From Oscillatoriophycideae cyanobacterium NC_groundwater_1537_Pr4_S-0.65um_50_18 (lineage in GTDB: Bacteria; Cyanobacteriota; Cyanobacteriia; Elainellales; Elainellaceae): a stretch of DNA of 64,000 nt. The stretch is taken from the NCBI GenBank assembly GCA_016208305.1, contig JACQYI010000061.1, positions 62,001-126,000 on the forward strand, in the 5' to 3' direction. Positions 26,701 through 35,620 of the stretch are shown in pieces. The translations under genes and the position numbers were made by a program. The notes beneath the pieces were generated by a model. The model made no database searches. It was given only the letters and a program-made list of their open reading frames with translations, and was not told the DNA's origin. Position 1 is the stretch's first letter, and each line of letters begins with the position of its first letter.

Positions 26701-27951
26701 ATGACTTCAGCTCTTCCCCAACCCTCAACCCTCACGATTCGACCTTTTCAGCATCGCGATCTAGATGCAGTCGCTAGCTTAGCGGCTTCGGAAACGGCGG
26801 TCGATTCTAGTGGCAAAGATGCGGCCGAACTGGGGCGGAAGATGCAGACCGTTCGCCACTGGTATGGGCTACTGAAGTGCTTGAGCTTCTTCCCTAACCC
26901 TCTCAGATATTTTTTCTGTACCTATGTTGCAGAGCAGATTTCTCGCGTCTGCGGCATGATTCAGGTGGCTCCTTTCAACAAAACCCGCAGCACTTGGTCT
27001 GTCAAGCGGGTGACGGTTGACACGGGCGCTTTGAGTAGCGGTACGCAGTGTCTGTCTAGCGACATTGGCTCACAGCTTTTACGGCATTGTTTTCAAGCCA
27101 TTTGGGAAGCGCGCACCTGGCTGATTGAAGTCAATGTCAATGACAACTTTACGCTGGCGCTCTATCGCCAAAATGGGTTTCAAACTCTGGCTCACATTAC
27201 ATCCTGGGCGATCGCTCCTGAGACGTTACAGGCTTTGGCTGAGCGAGAGCCGGATTTGCCTAACCTATTGCCTGTGAGCAATGCTGACGCGGTTTTGCTG
27301 CATCAGCTCGACACGGTTTCTATGCCGCCCTTAATTCGGCAGGTGTTCGATCGCCATGTGATTGACTTCAAGATCAGCTTGGTTGGCTCGATTGTCAAAA
27401 GCGTGAGTCGTTGGCTGAGTAAGACCGACTCTATCAGCGGTTATGTGTTTGAGCCTCAGCGCAAGGCGGCGATCGGCTATTTCGATCTCAAGGTTTGTCG
27501 AGATGGCTCATGCGCCCACAAGGCGGATTTAACCGTTCACCCGGCTTATACTTGGCTCTATCCAGAATTGCTGGCTCAGATGGCGCGTCTTGTCAAGGAT
27601 TTGCCGCCTCAGCCGCTGCATCTTACCTCAACGGACTATCAGCAGGAGCGAGAAGAATTTCTTGAGCAGTTGGGCGCGACTCGAATCGAGCATACCTTGA
27701 TGATGTCTCGCTCGGTTTGGCACAAGCTGCGTGAGTCTCGGTTTGTTGCCCTTGAAGGCTTACAGCTTTCTGAGGTGCTGCAAGGTTTACAGCCCAGCCG
27801 AAAGCCCGTACCGGGTCGCTTCTCGTTCGTTGATTCTGTGCCTCAAGAACCCATAACTAGCGCTCCCTCTGCTTCTCCGAGTGGCGATCGCAAGCTTGAG
27901 AAAATGCCGCTCTTGTCTGAATTAGATAGCTCAGAGAAAACGCCTGACTAA
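26701..27951 (+). CDS. GNAT-like acetyltransferase, cyanobacterial
   Basis: About 416 residues. An N-terminal GNAT-type domain begins LTIRPFQHRDLDAVASLA and contains LIEVNVNDNFTLALYRQNGFQ, the typical late-GNAT segment. The second half (about 230-380) looks like a second degenerate GNAT repeat, and a disordered Ser/Pro tail ends the protein. ATG 26701 is chosen over GTG 26665 because the domain begins soon after it. It lies about 60 bp after the CofE-like gene and the same distance before ruvX, suggesting co-transcription. Substrate unknown. Confidence 0.7.
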   Translation: MTSALPQPSTLTIRPFQHRDLDAVASLAASETAVDSSGKDAAELGRKMQTVRHWYGLLKCLSFFPNPLRYFFCTYVAEQISRVCGMIQVAPFNKTRSTWSVKRVTVDTGALSSGTQCLSSDIGSQLLRHCFQAIWEARTWLIEVNVNDNFTLALYRQNGFQTLAHITSWAIAPETLQALAEREPDLPNLLPVSNADAVLLHQLDTVSMPPLIRQVFDRHVIDFKISLVGSIVKSVSRWLSKTDSISGYVFEPQRKAAIGYFDLKVCRDGSCAHKADLTVHPAYTWLYPELLAQMARLVKDLPPQPLHLTSTDYQQEREEFLEQLGATRIEHTLMMSRSVWHKLRESRFVALEGLQLSEVLQGLQPSRKPVPGRFSFVDSVPQEPITSAPSASPSGDRKLEKMPLLSELDSSEKTPD

Positions 27952-28014
27952 GCTCTATTGTTAGCCTTAAACTGTTAGCCTTAAACACTTAACTTCCCTT
28001 GCTGGTGCGATGCT

Positions 28015-28476
28015 ATGGCTCACTTTTCCGATCGCATATCAGCTCTGGGTTTAGACGTGGGCAGAAAACGCATTGGTGTTGCGGGGTGCGATGGCACAGG
28101 CTTAATTGCGACAGGGCTGACTACCATTGAGCGGCGATCGTTTTTGGAAGATGTGGCTCAACTTCGGGCTTTGGTCGAACAGCGGCAGGTTCAAGTGCTG
28201 GTCGTAGGTCTTCCCTATAACTTAGATGGTTCGATTGGGTTTCAAGCCAAGCAGGTGCAGAAATTTGCCAATCGCCTCAAGGAGGCTCTGCAACTTCCTG
28301 TAGAATACACAGACGAACGCCTGACCTCGGTGCAAGCTGAGCAATTCTTGAATGCTGAAAGGATTCCCCTTTCTCAAAACAAAGGCTTGATCGATCGCAA
28401 GGCAGCAGCCATTATCCTGCAACAGTGGTTAGATGAGCGGCGCATCCAAAAAAATAGAGTGAGCAGGCAGTTTTAG
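28015..28476 (+). CDS. ruvX: Holliday junction resolvase-like protein RuvX (YqgF)
   Basis: A 153-residue RNase H-fold protein: ALGLDVGRKRIGVA with catalytic Asp14, VVGLPYNLDGS, YTDERLTSVQAE and IDRKAAAIILQQWL. Family members process Holliday junctions or 16S rRNA 5' ends (YqgF). Length and motifs are standard. Directly followed by DUF3727 and mltG, an order that I recall as common in cyanobacteria. Confidence 0.93.
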   Translation: MAHFSDRISALGLDVGRKRIGVAGCDGTGLIATGLTTIERRSFLEDVAQLRALVEQRQVQVLVVGLPYNLDGSIGFQAKQVQKFANRLKEALQLPVEYTDERLTSVQAEQFLNAERIPLSQNKGLIDRKAAAIILQQWLDERRIQKNRVSRQF

Positions 28477-28580
28477 TGCCTTTGTCTTCTGAACTGCTAA
28501 CCCCTTGTGCACCGATTGCGAGATACTTGGGAAGTGTCTTTCAGGATCGGTTAGCCCTCCAACAAATCTGAGTTGAAGCT

Positions 28581-29201
28581 ATGACAAGAAAAAATTTGGG
28601 AATGGACGAAACAGCAATGGAAGATGATGCGCCAACCGTGAGTTTGACAGACGAACAGGGGCGATCGCTGCTGTGTTATGTGGAACGTTCCTTGCCCATT
28701 GAAGGCTCAGAATATGTCCTACTCCTTCCGGTAGATAGCCCCATTGAAGTGTTTGCCTGGGAAGAAGATGATGAATCTGAAGAGGATGATGAAGTCCTGG
28801 TAGACATCGAAGATAGCGAACTAGATGAAATTTTTGCGACGGCAAAAGCGGTCTTGGCCGAAGAGAATTTGACTCTGCAACGCACAGCCCTGACCCTGAC
28901 GGCAAGCGGAGACCTGCCTGAAGTTGCCGAAGAAGAAATCATCACCCTCGATATTGAAGATGATCAAGGGCAGCTCAACTTTGAGCAGTTTCAGCAATTG
29001 GCTTCCTTCTTTCACGAAGATCAAGAGTATGTGATTTGCACCCCTCTTGATCCCCTGCTGTTTTTTGCGCGGATGAATAGTAACGGCCAGCCCGAATTGC
29101 TCTCGGCTGAGGAGTTTCAGCATCTTTTGACTCTGGATGAGTTTAAGGCGATTCAATCTGAACTTGAGCAGCATGCTCATGACCTTGAGGAAGATGATTA
29201 G
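28581..29201 (+). CDS. Acidic DUF3727-type protein
   Basis: 206 residues, very acidic (EEDDESEEDDEV around residues 56-70; Asp/Glu-rich C-terminus LEQHAHDLEEDD). The two halves echo each other: YVERSLPIEGSEYVLLLPVDSPIEVFAWE and FHEDQEYVICTPLDPLLFFARM, suggesting a duplicated domain. It matches cyanobacterial/plastid DUF3727 proteins as I know them; no biochemical function is established. It lies between ruvX and mltG on the same strand. Confidence 0.75.
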   Translation: MTRKNLGMDETAMEDDAPTVSLTDEQGRSLLCYVERSLPIEGSEYVLLLPVDSPIEVFAWEEDDESEEDDEVLVDIEDSELDEIFATAKAVLAEENLTLQRTALTLTASGDLPEVAEEEIITLDIEDDQGQLNFEQFQQLASFFHEDQEYVICTPLDPLLFFARMNSNGQPELLSAEEFQHLLTLDEFKAIQSELEQHAHDLEEDD

Positions 29202-29313
29202 TCTAGAATCTTAGGTTTTGAGACTTGATGTTCTAGAATTCAACCCATGAGCTGAGCCATCAGCCATGCTGATCGTTGACATCCATCCTGAAGTCTCGCT
29301 TTCGTAAGTAACT

Positions 29314-30501
29314 ATGAAAACAGCAAAAGCGCAAAAAGCCGAAAAAAAGGTAGATACAGGCTCCCGCATCTCCAAGTGGTTCTTTTACCTGATGCTGTTT
29401 CCGGCCATGCTGGGTCTTTGTGCCTGGCAAGGTTGGGCTTGGTGGAGTTGGGCCAGCGCTCCAGTGATTGATCAACCGACTGGAGCCGCTGCGCCCACTG
29501 ATCCTGCTGCTCCAGCCCAAGTCAGCACGGCTCAAGCGGTACAAATCAAGGTTGCAGATGGGACTTCTGCCCAGCAAATTGGCGAAGATCTTAAAGCAGC
29601 TGGGTTGATCCGATCGCTAGATGCTTGGAACTTATGGACAAAGTGGCAGTCTTTGCAAAACTCTGGGGGCAGCTTTCAGGCTGGAACCTACGAGATTTCT
29701 CCGTCTGAATCGTTGCCCAACATTGCTGGCAAGCTTTGGGAAGGCAAGGTGGTTGAGCGGAGCTTTACAATTCCAGAGGGCTGGTCGGTTCAGCAAATGG
29801 CAAAGTACTTTGCAGAGCAGGGCTTTTTCTCTGCTGAGGAATTTGAGGCGGCGACTCGCGAGATTCCTCGCGATCGCTTTCCCTGGCTGCCCGAAAATTT
29901 GTCGAGTCTAGAAGGCTTCCTCTATCCGGATACCTATCAGTTTTCAGGCCAGCTCACACCTCAAGGTACGGTAGATCAAATGCTGGCTCAGTTTGAGCAG
30001 GTGGCGCTGCCTGTCTATCAGCAGGCGCAAGGGCAAACCCCTTATTCCCTCATGGCATGGGTGACGCTCGCTAGCATTGTGGAAAAAGAGGCGGTTGTGA
30101 GCCAGGAGCGGCCTCAAATTGCTAGCGTTTTTGCGAAGCGTCTTAGAGAAGATATTCCGCTGGCTTCTGATCCGACTGTGGAGTATGGGCTAGGCATTCG
30201 GCAAACCAAAGAGCAACCTCTGACGCTGGCGCAGGTGAATACGCCTTCGCCTTACAATACTTATCTGAACGCTGGTCTGCCTCCTGCTCCGATCGCTAGC
30301 CCCGGACGCGCCAGTCTAGAAGCTTCTGTCAATCCGGGCGATACTGAGTACCTCTATTTTGTGGCGCGCTACGACGGCACGCATGTTTTCAGCAAAACGC
30401 TGGCAGAGCATGAAGCGGCGCAGGACATCATTCGAGATGGCGTTGAGGCAGAGCAGCAAAACCAAGCCTCTCCTACTCCTTCGCCTGTGCAGCAGCCATA
30501 G
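29314..30501 (+). CDS. mltG: Endolytic murein transglycosylase MltG (YceG-like)
   Basis: 395 residues: a cytoplasmic basic start, one transmembrane helix at about 24-44 (WFFYLMLFPAMLGLCAWQGW), an Ala/Pro linker, a LysM-like part (VADGTSAQQIGEDLKAAGLI) and the YceG catalytic domain. Signatures are SLEGFLYPDTYQF, the catalytic Glu in SIVEKEAVVSQER (about residue 257), LASDPTVEYGLG and NAGLPPAPIASPGRASLEA. It cleaves nascent glycan strands in the periplasm to terminate elongation. A strong hairpin follows at 30556. Confidence 0.95.
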   Translation: MKTAKAQKAEKKVDTGSRISKWFFYLMLFPAMLGLCAWQGWAWWSWASAPVIDQPTGAAAPTDPAAPAQVSTAQAVQIKVADGTSAQQIGEDLKAAGLIRSLDAWNLWTKWQSLQNSGGSFQAGTYEISPSESLPNIAGKLWEGKVVERSFTIPEGWSVQQMAKYFAEQGFFSAEEFEAATREIPRDRFPWLPENLSSLEGFLYPDTYQFSGQLTPQGTVDQMLAQFEQVALPVYQQAQGQTPYSLMAWVTLASIVEKEAVVSQERPQIASVFAKRLREDIPLASDPTVEYGLGIRQTKEQPLTLAQVNTPSPYNTYLNAGLPPAPIASPGRASLEASVNPGDTEYLYFVARYDGTHVFSKTLAEHEAAQDIIRDGVEAEQQNQASPTPSPVQQP

Positions 30502-30555
30502 GTTTTCTGGCTCTAGTTTTCTGGTTCTCAATTTTCTGGCTCTCGTGTTTTGACA

Positions 30556-30594
30556 AATCCTTCCTGAAGAGGCTGCGACTCTTTAGGAAGGATT
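30556..30594 (+). terminator. Terminator hairpin after mltG
   Basis: AATCCTTCCTGAAGAG (30556-30571) pairs with CTCTTTAGGAAGGATT (30579-30594) over 16 positions including one G-U, with a 7-nt loop. Three near-tandem TTTTCTGGYTCT units (30502-30550) lie between the mltG stop and the hairpin. Confidence 0.65.
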
Positions 30595-30830
30595 AAATGG
30601 AAAGCTTTATTGAGGGGCGATCGCATCCCAGGGTGCTCTAGAATTGTGGCCGATGGCTTTGAAAAGATGCTGGGCCGACTTTTGCGAAAAATAAACAAGT
30701 CTGAAGCCTTAGAGTCGCATCGTCGAAATTAGTCTATCCTGGTTGATCTCGTCGATTTCAGGGGACAATAGATACAGGACGGGCAGATGCCTGTGTGTCA
30801 TGATCACGACCTATCCAAACACTTTTCGCC

Positions 30831-31352
30831 ATGTCTTGGGGCAAACTCCTGCAACCTGATTTATTCTTGGGCAGATCTGTGCTCGATCTCAGCCCTGAGA
30901 TTTTACAACAGCACAACCTGAAAGGGTTGGTGCTGGATGTAGATGAAACCCTAGTGCCCATGAGCATGGCTGATACCTCAGACGAATTGCGTCTGTGGGT
31001 TGAACGCATTAGCCCGACGATCGATCTGTGGCTCGTCAGTAACAACTTAAGCCAAGCGCGCATTAGCCGCATTGCAGAGTCTTTGGGGCTGCCCTATATT
31101 TTGGGTGCCCGCAAGCCTTCTCGACGGAAGTTGCGGCAGGCGGTAACTGCGATGAATTTACCTGTTGAGCAGGTGGCGATGGTGGGCGATCGCCTCTTTA
31201 CTGATGTACTAGCTGGCAACCGTCTGGGGATGTTCACGATTTTGGTAGAGCCAATGGTCAACCCTGCCAAAATCAAGCAGCGCTATTTGTTGCGAGATTT
31301 TGAGGTTTGGCTCTCTCACTTTTTAGGCGTGTCGCTGATGCCCAGACAGTAG
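30831..31352 (+). CDS. YqeG family HAD phosphatase
   Basis: 173 residues, HAD subclass IIIA. DVDET at residues 36-40 supplies the two catalytic aspartates, WLVSNNLS the second motif, GARKPSRRKL the lysine, and MVGDRLFTDVLAGN the acidic fourth motif. Plant and bacterial YqeG relatives include phosphatidylglycerophosphate phosphatases, so a role in PG synthesis for thylakoid membranes is plausible but not shown here. It closes the plus-strand run; convergent with the oxidoreductase gene. Confidence 0.88.
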   Translation: MSWGKLLQPDLFLGRSVLDLSPEILQQHNLKGLVLDVDETLVPMSMADTSDELRLWVERISPTIDLWLVSNNLSQARISRIAESLGLPYILGARKPSRRKLRQAVTAMNLPVEQVAMVGDRLFTDVLAGNRLGMFTILVEPMVNPAKIKQRYLLRDFEVWLSHFLGVSLMPRQ

Positions 31353-31396
31353 CCGAACCCTGCGGCAAACCTCAGGGTTCCAGAAAGGGCTACAAA

Positions 31397-32527
31397 CTAG
31401 GGCTTTGCCCAGGGCATAGGCTCGATCGCCTCGAAGGTTGTCGTCATCTTGTGGGGCGCATTCGTTTCTAGAGCATTTTGGATGGCCAGCACAATCTCGT
31501 TGTTGTGGAGAGAGAATTGGGTTGAAAGACGGCAAGGACGCTGTTCTCGAATCGCAGAGGCCATTTCAGCAACGCCTCGCGCAAAATCCATTTGCTGAGA
31601 GCCTTTGTTAAAGCGCCCCGTCGGTTTTTTGACAAGCGGATAGCGTCGCTTGATGGGATTGATGAAGACTTTGCGCCGAATCTTAACCATCCGCTGAATG
31701 TGGACGGGCGCTCCGTAATACCAACAGTCATCGATTGAGAGAATGCCATCATCCCCAATAATTTTTAGCTCATGATCATGGGGGGCAACAATGCCGCAGG
31801 TCAGCCGAGCCACTACGCCAGACACAAACTTGATGCAAGCCACCGAAAAATCGGGAGCGTTGACCTCTAAGGGCACCTCTGTTTGCTTGTCGGGTACAAG
31901 GCAAGAGGAAAAAGCGGTGACAGACTCTGCGGGGCCAAAAAACGCTGTCAGCCAGGTTGTGTAATAGCCTGCATGTTCTAGCGTGCAGCCCACCTCAAAT
32001 TCATCTTTGTAAGGCCAAGGCGTCCCAGATTCGCTTACCCATTTTTGGTAAGGCATCTTGTGAACTAGGCCGTCGTCCATTTCGGCATAGACCAACCGAA
32101 CTTGGCCGACCTGCTGCTCTCGTAACGCTTTCCAAACGGTTTGAGCCGTTTCGCTCAGGACGTTGCAAGGTGCCGAAGAGAAATACAGACCTTGTCGCTC
32201 AGCAATCGCAACCAGATCTTCGGCCTGCGCCATCTCCATTGCGAACGGCTTTTCAGAGTAAACATGCTTGCCTGCCTCTAAACAGGCTTTAGAAACCTCG
32301 TAGTGGCTTCTGGGATTGGTCAAATTCAGGACAATCTCAACCCTTGAGTCTGCCAGCAGCTCATCCAGTGTCGGGTAAATTTTGGGAATGGAGTAGAAAG
32401 CTGCGAGTTTGGTGGCGCGCTCGCTCACCCGATCCATGACGCCGACTAGCTCTAGCTCAGGATGATTGGGCAGAGTTTTGAGATAGTAATCTGCGACGAA
32501 ACCGCACCCAACAATCGCAATCCGCAT
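31397..32527 (-). CDS. Gfo/Idh/MocA family oxidoreductase
   Basis: 376 residues. An N-terminal Rossmann domain (RIAIVGCGFVADYYL), the family motif VYSEKPFA (catalytic Lys of EKP near residue 97) and a C-terminal alpha/beta domain, typical of NAD(P)-dependent sugar or pseudo-sugar dehydrogenases. ATG 32527 is preferred over the adjoining TTG because a GGGAG lies 7 nt upstream. Substrate unknown; no sugar cluster is adjacent. Confidence 0.9.
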   Translation of the reverse strand: MRIAIVGCGFVADYYLKTLPNHPELELVGVMDRVSERATKLAAFYSIPKIYPTLDELLADSRVEIVLNLTNPRSHYEVSKACLEAGKHVYSEKPFAMEMAQAEDLVAIAERQGLYFSSAPCNVLSETAQTVWKALREQQVGQVRLVYAEMDDGLVHKMPYQKWVSESGTPWPYKDEFEVGCTLEHAGYYTTWLTAFFGPAESVTAFSSCLVPDKQTEVPLEVNAPDFSVACIKFVSGVVARLTCGIVAPHDHELKIIGDDGILSIDDCWYYGAPVHIQRMVKIRRKVFINPIKRRYPLVKKPTGRFNKGSQQMDFARGVAEMASAIREQRPCRLSTQFSLHNNEIVLAIQNALETNAPHKMTTTFEAIEPMPWAKP

Positions 32528-32819
32528 CAAAATTCTCCCGGTTTAGGCATTTCTGGCATTGATCAGCTTGTACGGGTAGAGCTTACCCAGCCAATGTGAC
32601 TTCCCATCAAACTAACCGACTCTCCAGAGAAAATCCACTCAGATCGCAGCCAGAATCAGATAAATAACAATATTGAGTTTGATTTCAAAGATTTTGCAAA
32701 GCTTCTAGCTCATGTTGCCTTCTGGATGATTTCGCTTAGAAGCTAGCTGTTTTAGTAGGTGAATGGAATGAATTGTAAGATAGGCCAGCGATCGCGTAAC
32801 CCATAGTGAGACAGGAATT

Positions 32820-33635
32820 CTACACAAATTTGCTCCGCGATGAACCCCTTCGGGCAGAGGGCAACTTGTACCAAGGCAAATGAGGGTATTCATGGTGCTC
32901 CCAGTGATACCCAAAGTGATAGCAGGTCAAAAACGACCAAAAGATGGGGTAATGGCTGCTGATAGCTCGGTGTGGGTTGTTTCGCTCTAACTTCTTTTGT
33001 GCGATCGCCTGTTCTCGATGGGGCAAATAGGTGCCAAAGGCAAAAAGCTGCATAGAGCTAAGAACAATCGGCAATACCCAAAAAAGCATGAGATTGAGGC
33101 TAGGGACTTGAAAACCTAGGCGCAAGCCATGAAAGATAATGGTCATGCCGATCAGCAAGACCCACTTTTGTCGGGCATCTAGATACCCGTTCATAAATTT
33201 GAAATACCAGGCGAAGATGCCGCTATGAATGCCGTCATGATAGTCTGGATCGCCAATTTGCCCCGGCTGGCTATGGTGCTCCCAATGCTTAACAAAGTAT
33301 TTTTTATAAGGTAGTAAGGCATAAAGGCTGATGGCGATCGTTCCTACCCACTGGTTGATCTGCCGATGCTGAGGCAACACGGTGCCATGCATGGCATCAT
33401 GCGCGATGATGAATAATCCTGTGTGAAGGAAAGTGCGACCTAGAACCGCGATGCCTATCCAGACAGCGGGCACATGGCCGAGATTAAGTGAGAGCGAAAC
33501 AATCAGACTGTAAACCCACAGACCCAACAGGGTTGAAGCAACCAAAATTCCGGTGTATGGTTCGACGGCAGTATTGAGGGAAGCTGCAAGATTTTTGGAG
33601 ATAGTTTGCTGCGGCTGGCGATAGGACTTGTACAA
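32820..33635 (-). CDS. crtW: Beta-carotene ketolase, CrtW type
   Basis: A 271-residue membrane di-iron enzyme with His motifs HDAMH (79-83), HWEHH (117-121) and a C-terminal HWEHHEYPHLPWYKLP, plus four or more hydrophobic helices. The sequence follows bacterial/cyanobacterial CrtW (4,4'-oxygenase), giving echinenone or canthaxanthin, and in myxol producers ketomyxol. CrtO-type ketolases are unrelated flavoproteins, so confusion is unlikely; a CrtR hydroxylase would have a different motif set. It stands alone, about 10 kb from cruF-cruG. Confidence 0.9.
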   Translation of the reverse strand: MYKSYRQPQQTISKNLAASLNTAVEPYTGILVASTLLGLWVYSLIVSLSLNLGHVPAVWIGIAVLGRTFLHTGLFIIAHDAMHGTVLPQHRQINQWVGTIAISLYALLPYKKYFVKHWEHHSQPGQIGDPDYHDGIHSGIFAWYFKFMNGYLDARQKWVLLIGMTIIFHGLRLGFQVPSLNLMLFWVLPIVLSSMQLFAFGTYLPHREQAIAQKKLERNNPHRAISSHYPIFWSFLTCYHFGYHWEHHEYPHLPWYKLPSARRGSSRSKFV

Positions 33636-33825
33636 ACTGACTCCCTAGAGAAGATCATCCAAAACTGAACGATTACCACTATAAATTTAAGAAGATTTAT
33701 TAAGATCTACTCTCCAGAGGATTTTAACCTGTACCAGGTCAGAAAAAGCCTTAAATCCTTCCTTGGGTACACCCACAGCTGGGAACCTCCACGATTTGTC
33801 AGCTCGTGAGCAAATTAGCTAGAAG

Positions 33826-33855
33826 GATTTTTGCCTGAAAGATTTTTGCCTGAAA
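33826..33855. repeat. 15-bp perfect tandem duplication
   Basis: GATTTTTGCCTGAAA occurs at 33826-33840 and again at 33841-33855, followed by a partial third start GATTCTTTG. It lies in the gene-free stretch 33636-34132, just left of the MITE copy at 33884. The only other content there is the crtW upstream region. Confidence 0.7.
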
Positions 33856-33883
33856 GATTCTTTGAAATTTGCCATCCTGACAA

Positions 33884-34063
33884 GATGTTTGAAAAGTCCA
33901 ACTGTGGGTAGCGAAAAGTTTCAGATCCCCCTAAATCCCCGCGCTATCGCGCCGCTGCGCTAGAAAAAAGGGGGACTTTGAATTCATTTCCCCCCTTTTT
34001 AAGGGGGCAGGGGGGATCAACAGGTGCTTAAAATCACAGCCGACCACTTTATCAAACATCCTC
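33884..34063. repeat. MITE-like element, copy 2
   Basis: Shares its left end (GATGTTTGAAAAGTCCAACT) and right end (TAAAATCACAGCCGACCACTTT, then TCAAACATCC with one added A) with the element at 3545-3880, but has no nested insertion. In place of the left CCCTTTTT arm it carries a GC-rich segment (33941-33963) with two direct GCGCTA units. The CCCCC/GGGGG palindrome remains. No coding capacity. Confidence 0.75.
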
Positions 34064-34132
34064 TGAGCAGTTGAAGTTGTCTATTTAGCTCAACACCCCC
34101 AATAATCAGACCAGTGTTGAGGCGATCGCGGC

Positions 34133-35083
34133 ATGGCAAAAATGACAGATTGGTGGCAGACGACCTTTCCGGCGGGTCGGCAAACGCTCCATATTTTGGA
34201 TGCAGGTAATCGTAAAGTGGCGATCGCCTATGGCGAGATCGGCTCAGGGCAAACCCTGATTTTGCTACATGGCATTGGCAGCTGGAGCTATAACTGGCAA
34301 TCTTGCATTGAGCCACTGTCGCGATCGTTTCGGGTGATTTGTGTGGATGCCAAAGGCTACGGCTTTTCTGAGACACCGCCGCCGCCTGAGCGAGTGGGGC
34401 ATCAGCAGGTGGAGTTAGTGCGCATTATTCAGGCGCTGAGCCACCTACCTGTGATCGTTGCTGCTGAATCTTTGGGGGCGCTGACGGCTCTGGCGGTTGC
34501 TCAAGACCAGCCCGATTTAATTGAGCGCTTGATTGTGATTAATGTACCGATTTTTCCGCAAAAGCTTCCTAGTCCGGCGATGCGAGCGATCGCCCAATTG
34601 CCGCTGCCGCTGATTCGCTGGGTCGATCGCAGTCGGCTCCTCCGCTTATTTGCGCCGCTCGTGCGCTATGGGGCGCGTCAAGTCCGGCGAGAGGTGGTGG
34701 CCGATCCCGCTGCTATTACCTCAGAAGAGATCTACTGGCTGACTTACCCTTACTTAAACGTGCCAGGAACCTTGACCCAATTTGCGACCGACTTACAGTT
34801 GGCAGCAAGGGAGATCGATCGCCTCCAGTCGCAGTCGTTGACGAATGACGCGCAGCCTAACCTCATTGCCAACATTCAGCAGCATCTCGATCGCGTGACC
34901 TGCCCTACCTTGATTCTTTGGTCAGAATGCGATCGCTGGTTTCCAGTAGAGGACGGGATTAGATTGCAAGCAAAGTTACCCCAGGCGCAGCTTCAGATTA
35001 TTGCTGGATGTGGGCATGTGGCGTCTAGAGGCAACCCCGAAGCGGTGAGTGCCGCTATCTTAGCTTTTTGTGGTTTTGCCTAG
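34133..35083 (+). CDS. Alpha/beta hydrolase
   Basis: 316 residues of the alpha/beta-hydrolase fold: oxyanion loop LLHGIGSWSYNW, nucleophile Ser113 in VVAAESLGALTAL (an AESLG elbow instead of GxSxG), acid in SECDRWFPVEDG and His in GCGHVASRGNPE. This C-C hydrolase/esterase-like group is common in cyanobacteria and substrates are mostly unknown. The first ATG is at 34133; ATG 34142 is also possible. It is convergent with the small gene at 35097 with 13 bp between stops. Confidence 0.88.
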   Translation: MAKMTDWWQTTFPAGRQTLHILDAGNRKVAIAYGEIGSGQTLILLHGIGSWSYNWQSCIEPLSRSFRVICVDAKGYGFSETPPPPERVGHQQVELVRIIQALSHLPVIVAAESLGALTALAVAQDQPDLIERLIVINVPIFPQKLPSPAMRAIAQLPLPLIRWVDRSRLLRLFAPLVRYGARQVRREVVADPAAITSEEIYWLTYPYLNVPGTLTQFATDLQLAAREIDRLQSQSLTNDAQPNLIANIQQHLDRVTCPTLILWSECDRWFPVEDGIRLQAKLPQAQLQIIAGCGHVASRGNPEAVSAAILAFCGFA

Positions 35084-35096
35084 TTCAGGCTTTGGC

Positions 35097-35390
35097 TTAA
35101 GCAGAGATCTGATAGCTCGATTCAGGCCAGTCTGCGTTATCGGCAGGAATTAAATCAGGATTACGGAGGCTAATCCACAGGCTGTAGCTATTTTCTGCTG
35201 CCGTTACGGCGACTTGTGTTTGTCTAATTAGTTTGCAAGCTTGAAGGTAAAGGGAAGCGCGCTCGCTTGGCCCTACGGTTTGCGCTCGGTAAAACAACTC
35301 ACCCTCGTAGGTCATGCCATCTTGAACACGGCTATTGAACCAAAACTTAAAGGGACGACAGTCGACTTCTGAAATGACTGGAGGCAACAC
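35097..35390 (-). CDS. Conserved-looking hypothetical protein, 97 residues
   Basis: Starts MLPPVISEVDCRPFKFWFNS and continues MTYEGELFYRAQTVGPSERA. It is soluble, with no transmembrane segment, and rich in aromatic residues. I believe short proteins of this type are widespread in cyanobacteria, but no function is known to me. Good codon use and tight convergence with the hydrolase support a real gene. Confidence 0.65.
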   Translation of the reverse strand: MLPPVISEVDCRPFKFWFNSRVQDGMTYEGELFYRAQTVGPSERASLYLQACKLIRQTQVAVTAAENSYSLWISLRNPDLIPADNADWPESSYQISA

Positions 35391-35620
35391 GGCAAACCTA
35401 CATTTTGGCTAAAGTGTGGAGTCTCGTTAGGAATAGGGTGAAATAATCCTTGTCTGTACGGGCACACAAAATAGACTATTTCGCAGTATTACGCTTGACA
35501 ATAGCTAGTATAGCTACCGCTACTTTCGATCCCCAGATTGAACAGCAGTCTTTATTATTTTCAACGAAAATTAATATAAAAATTAATATATAGTCATTTA
35601 GCCGATCAGTATCTATCCCC

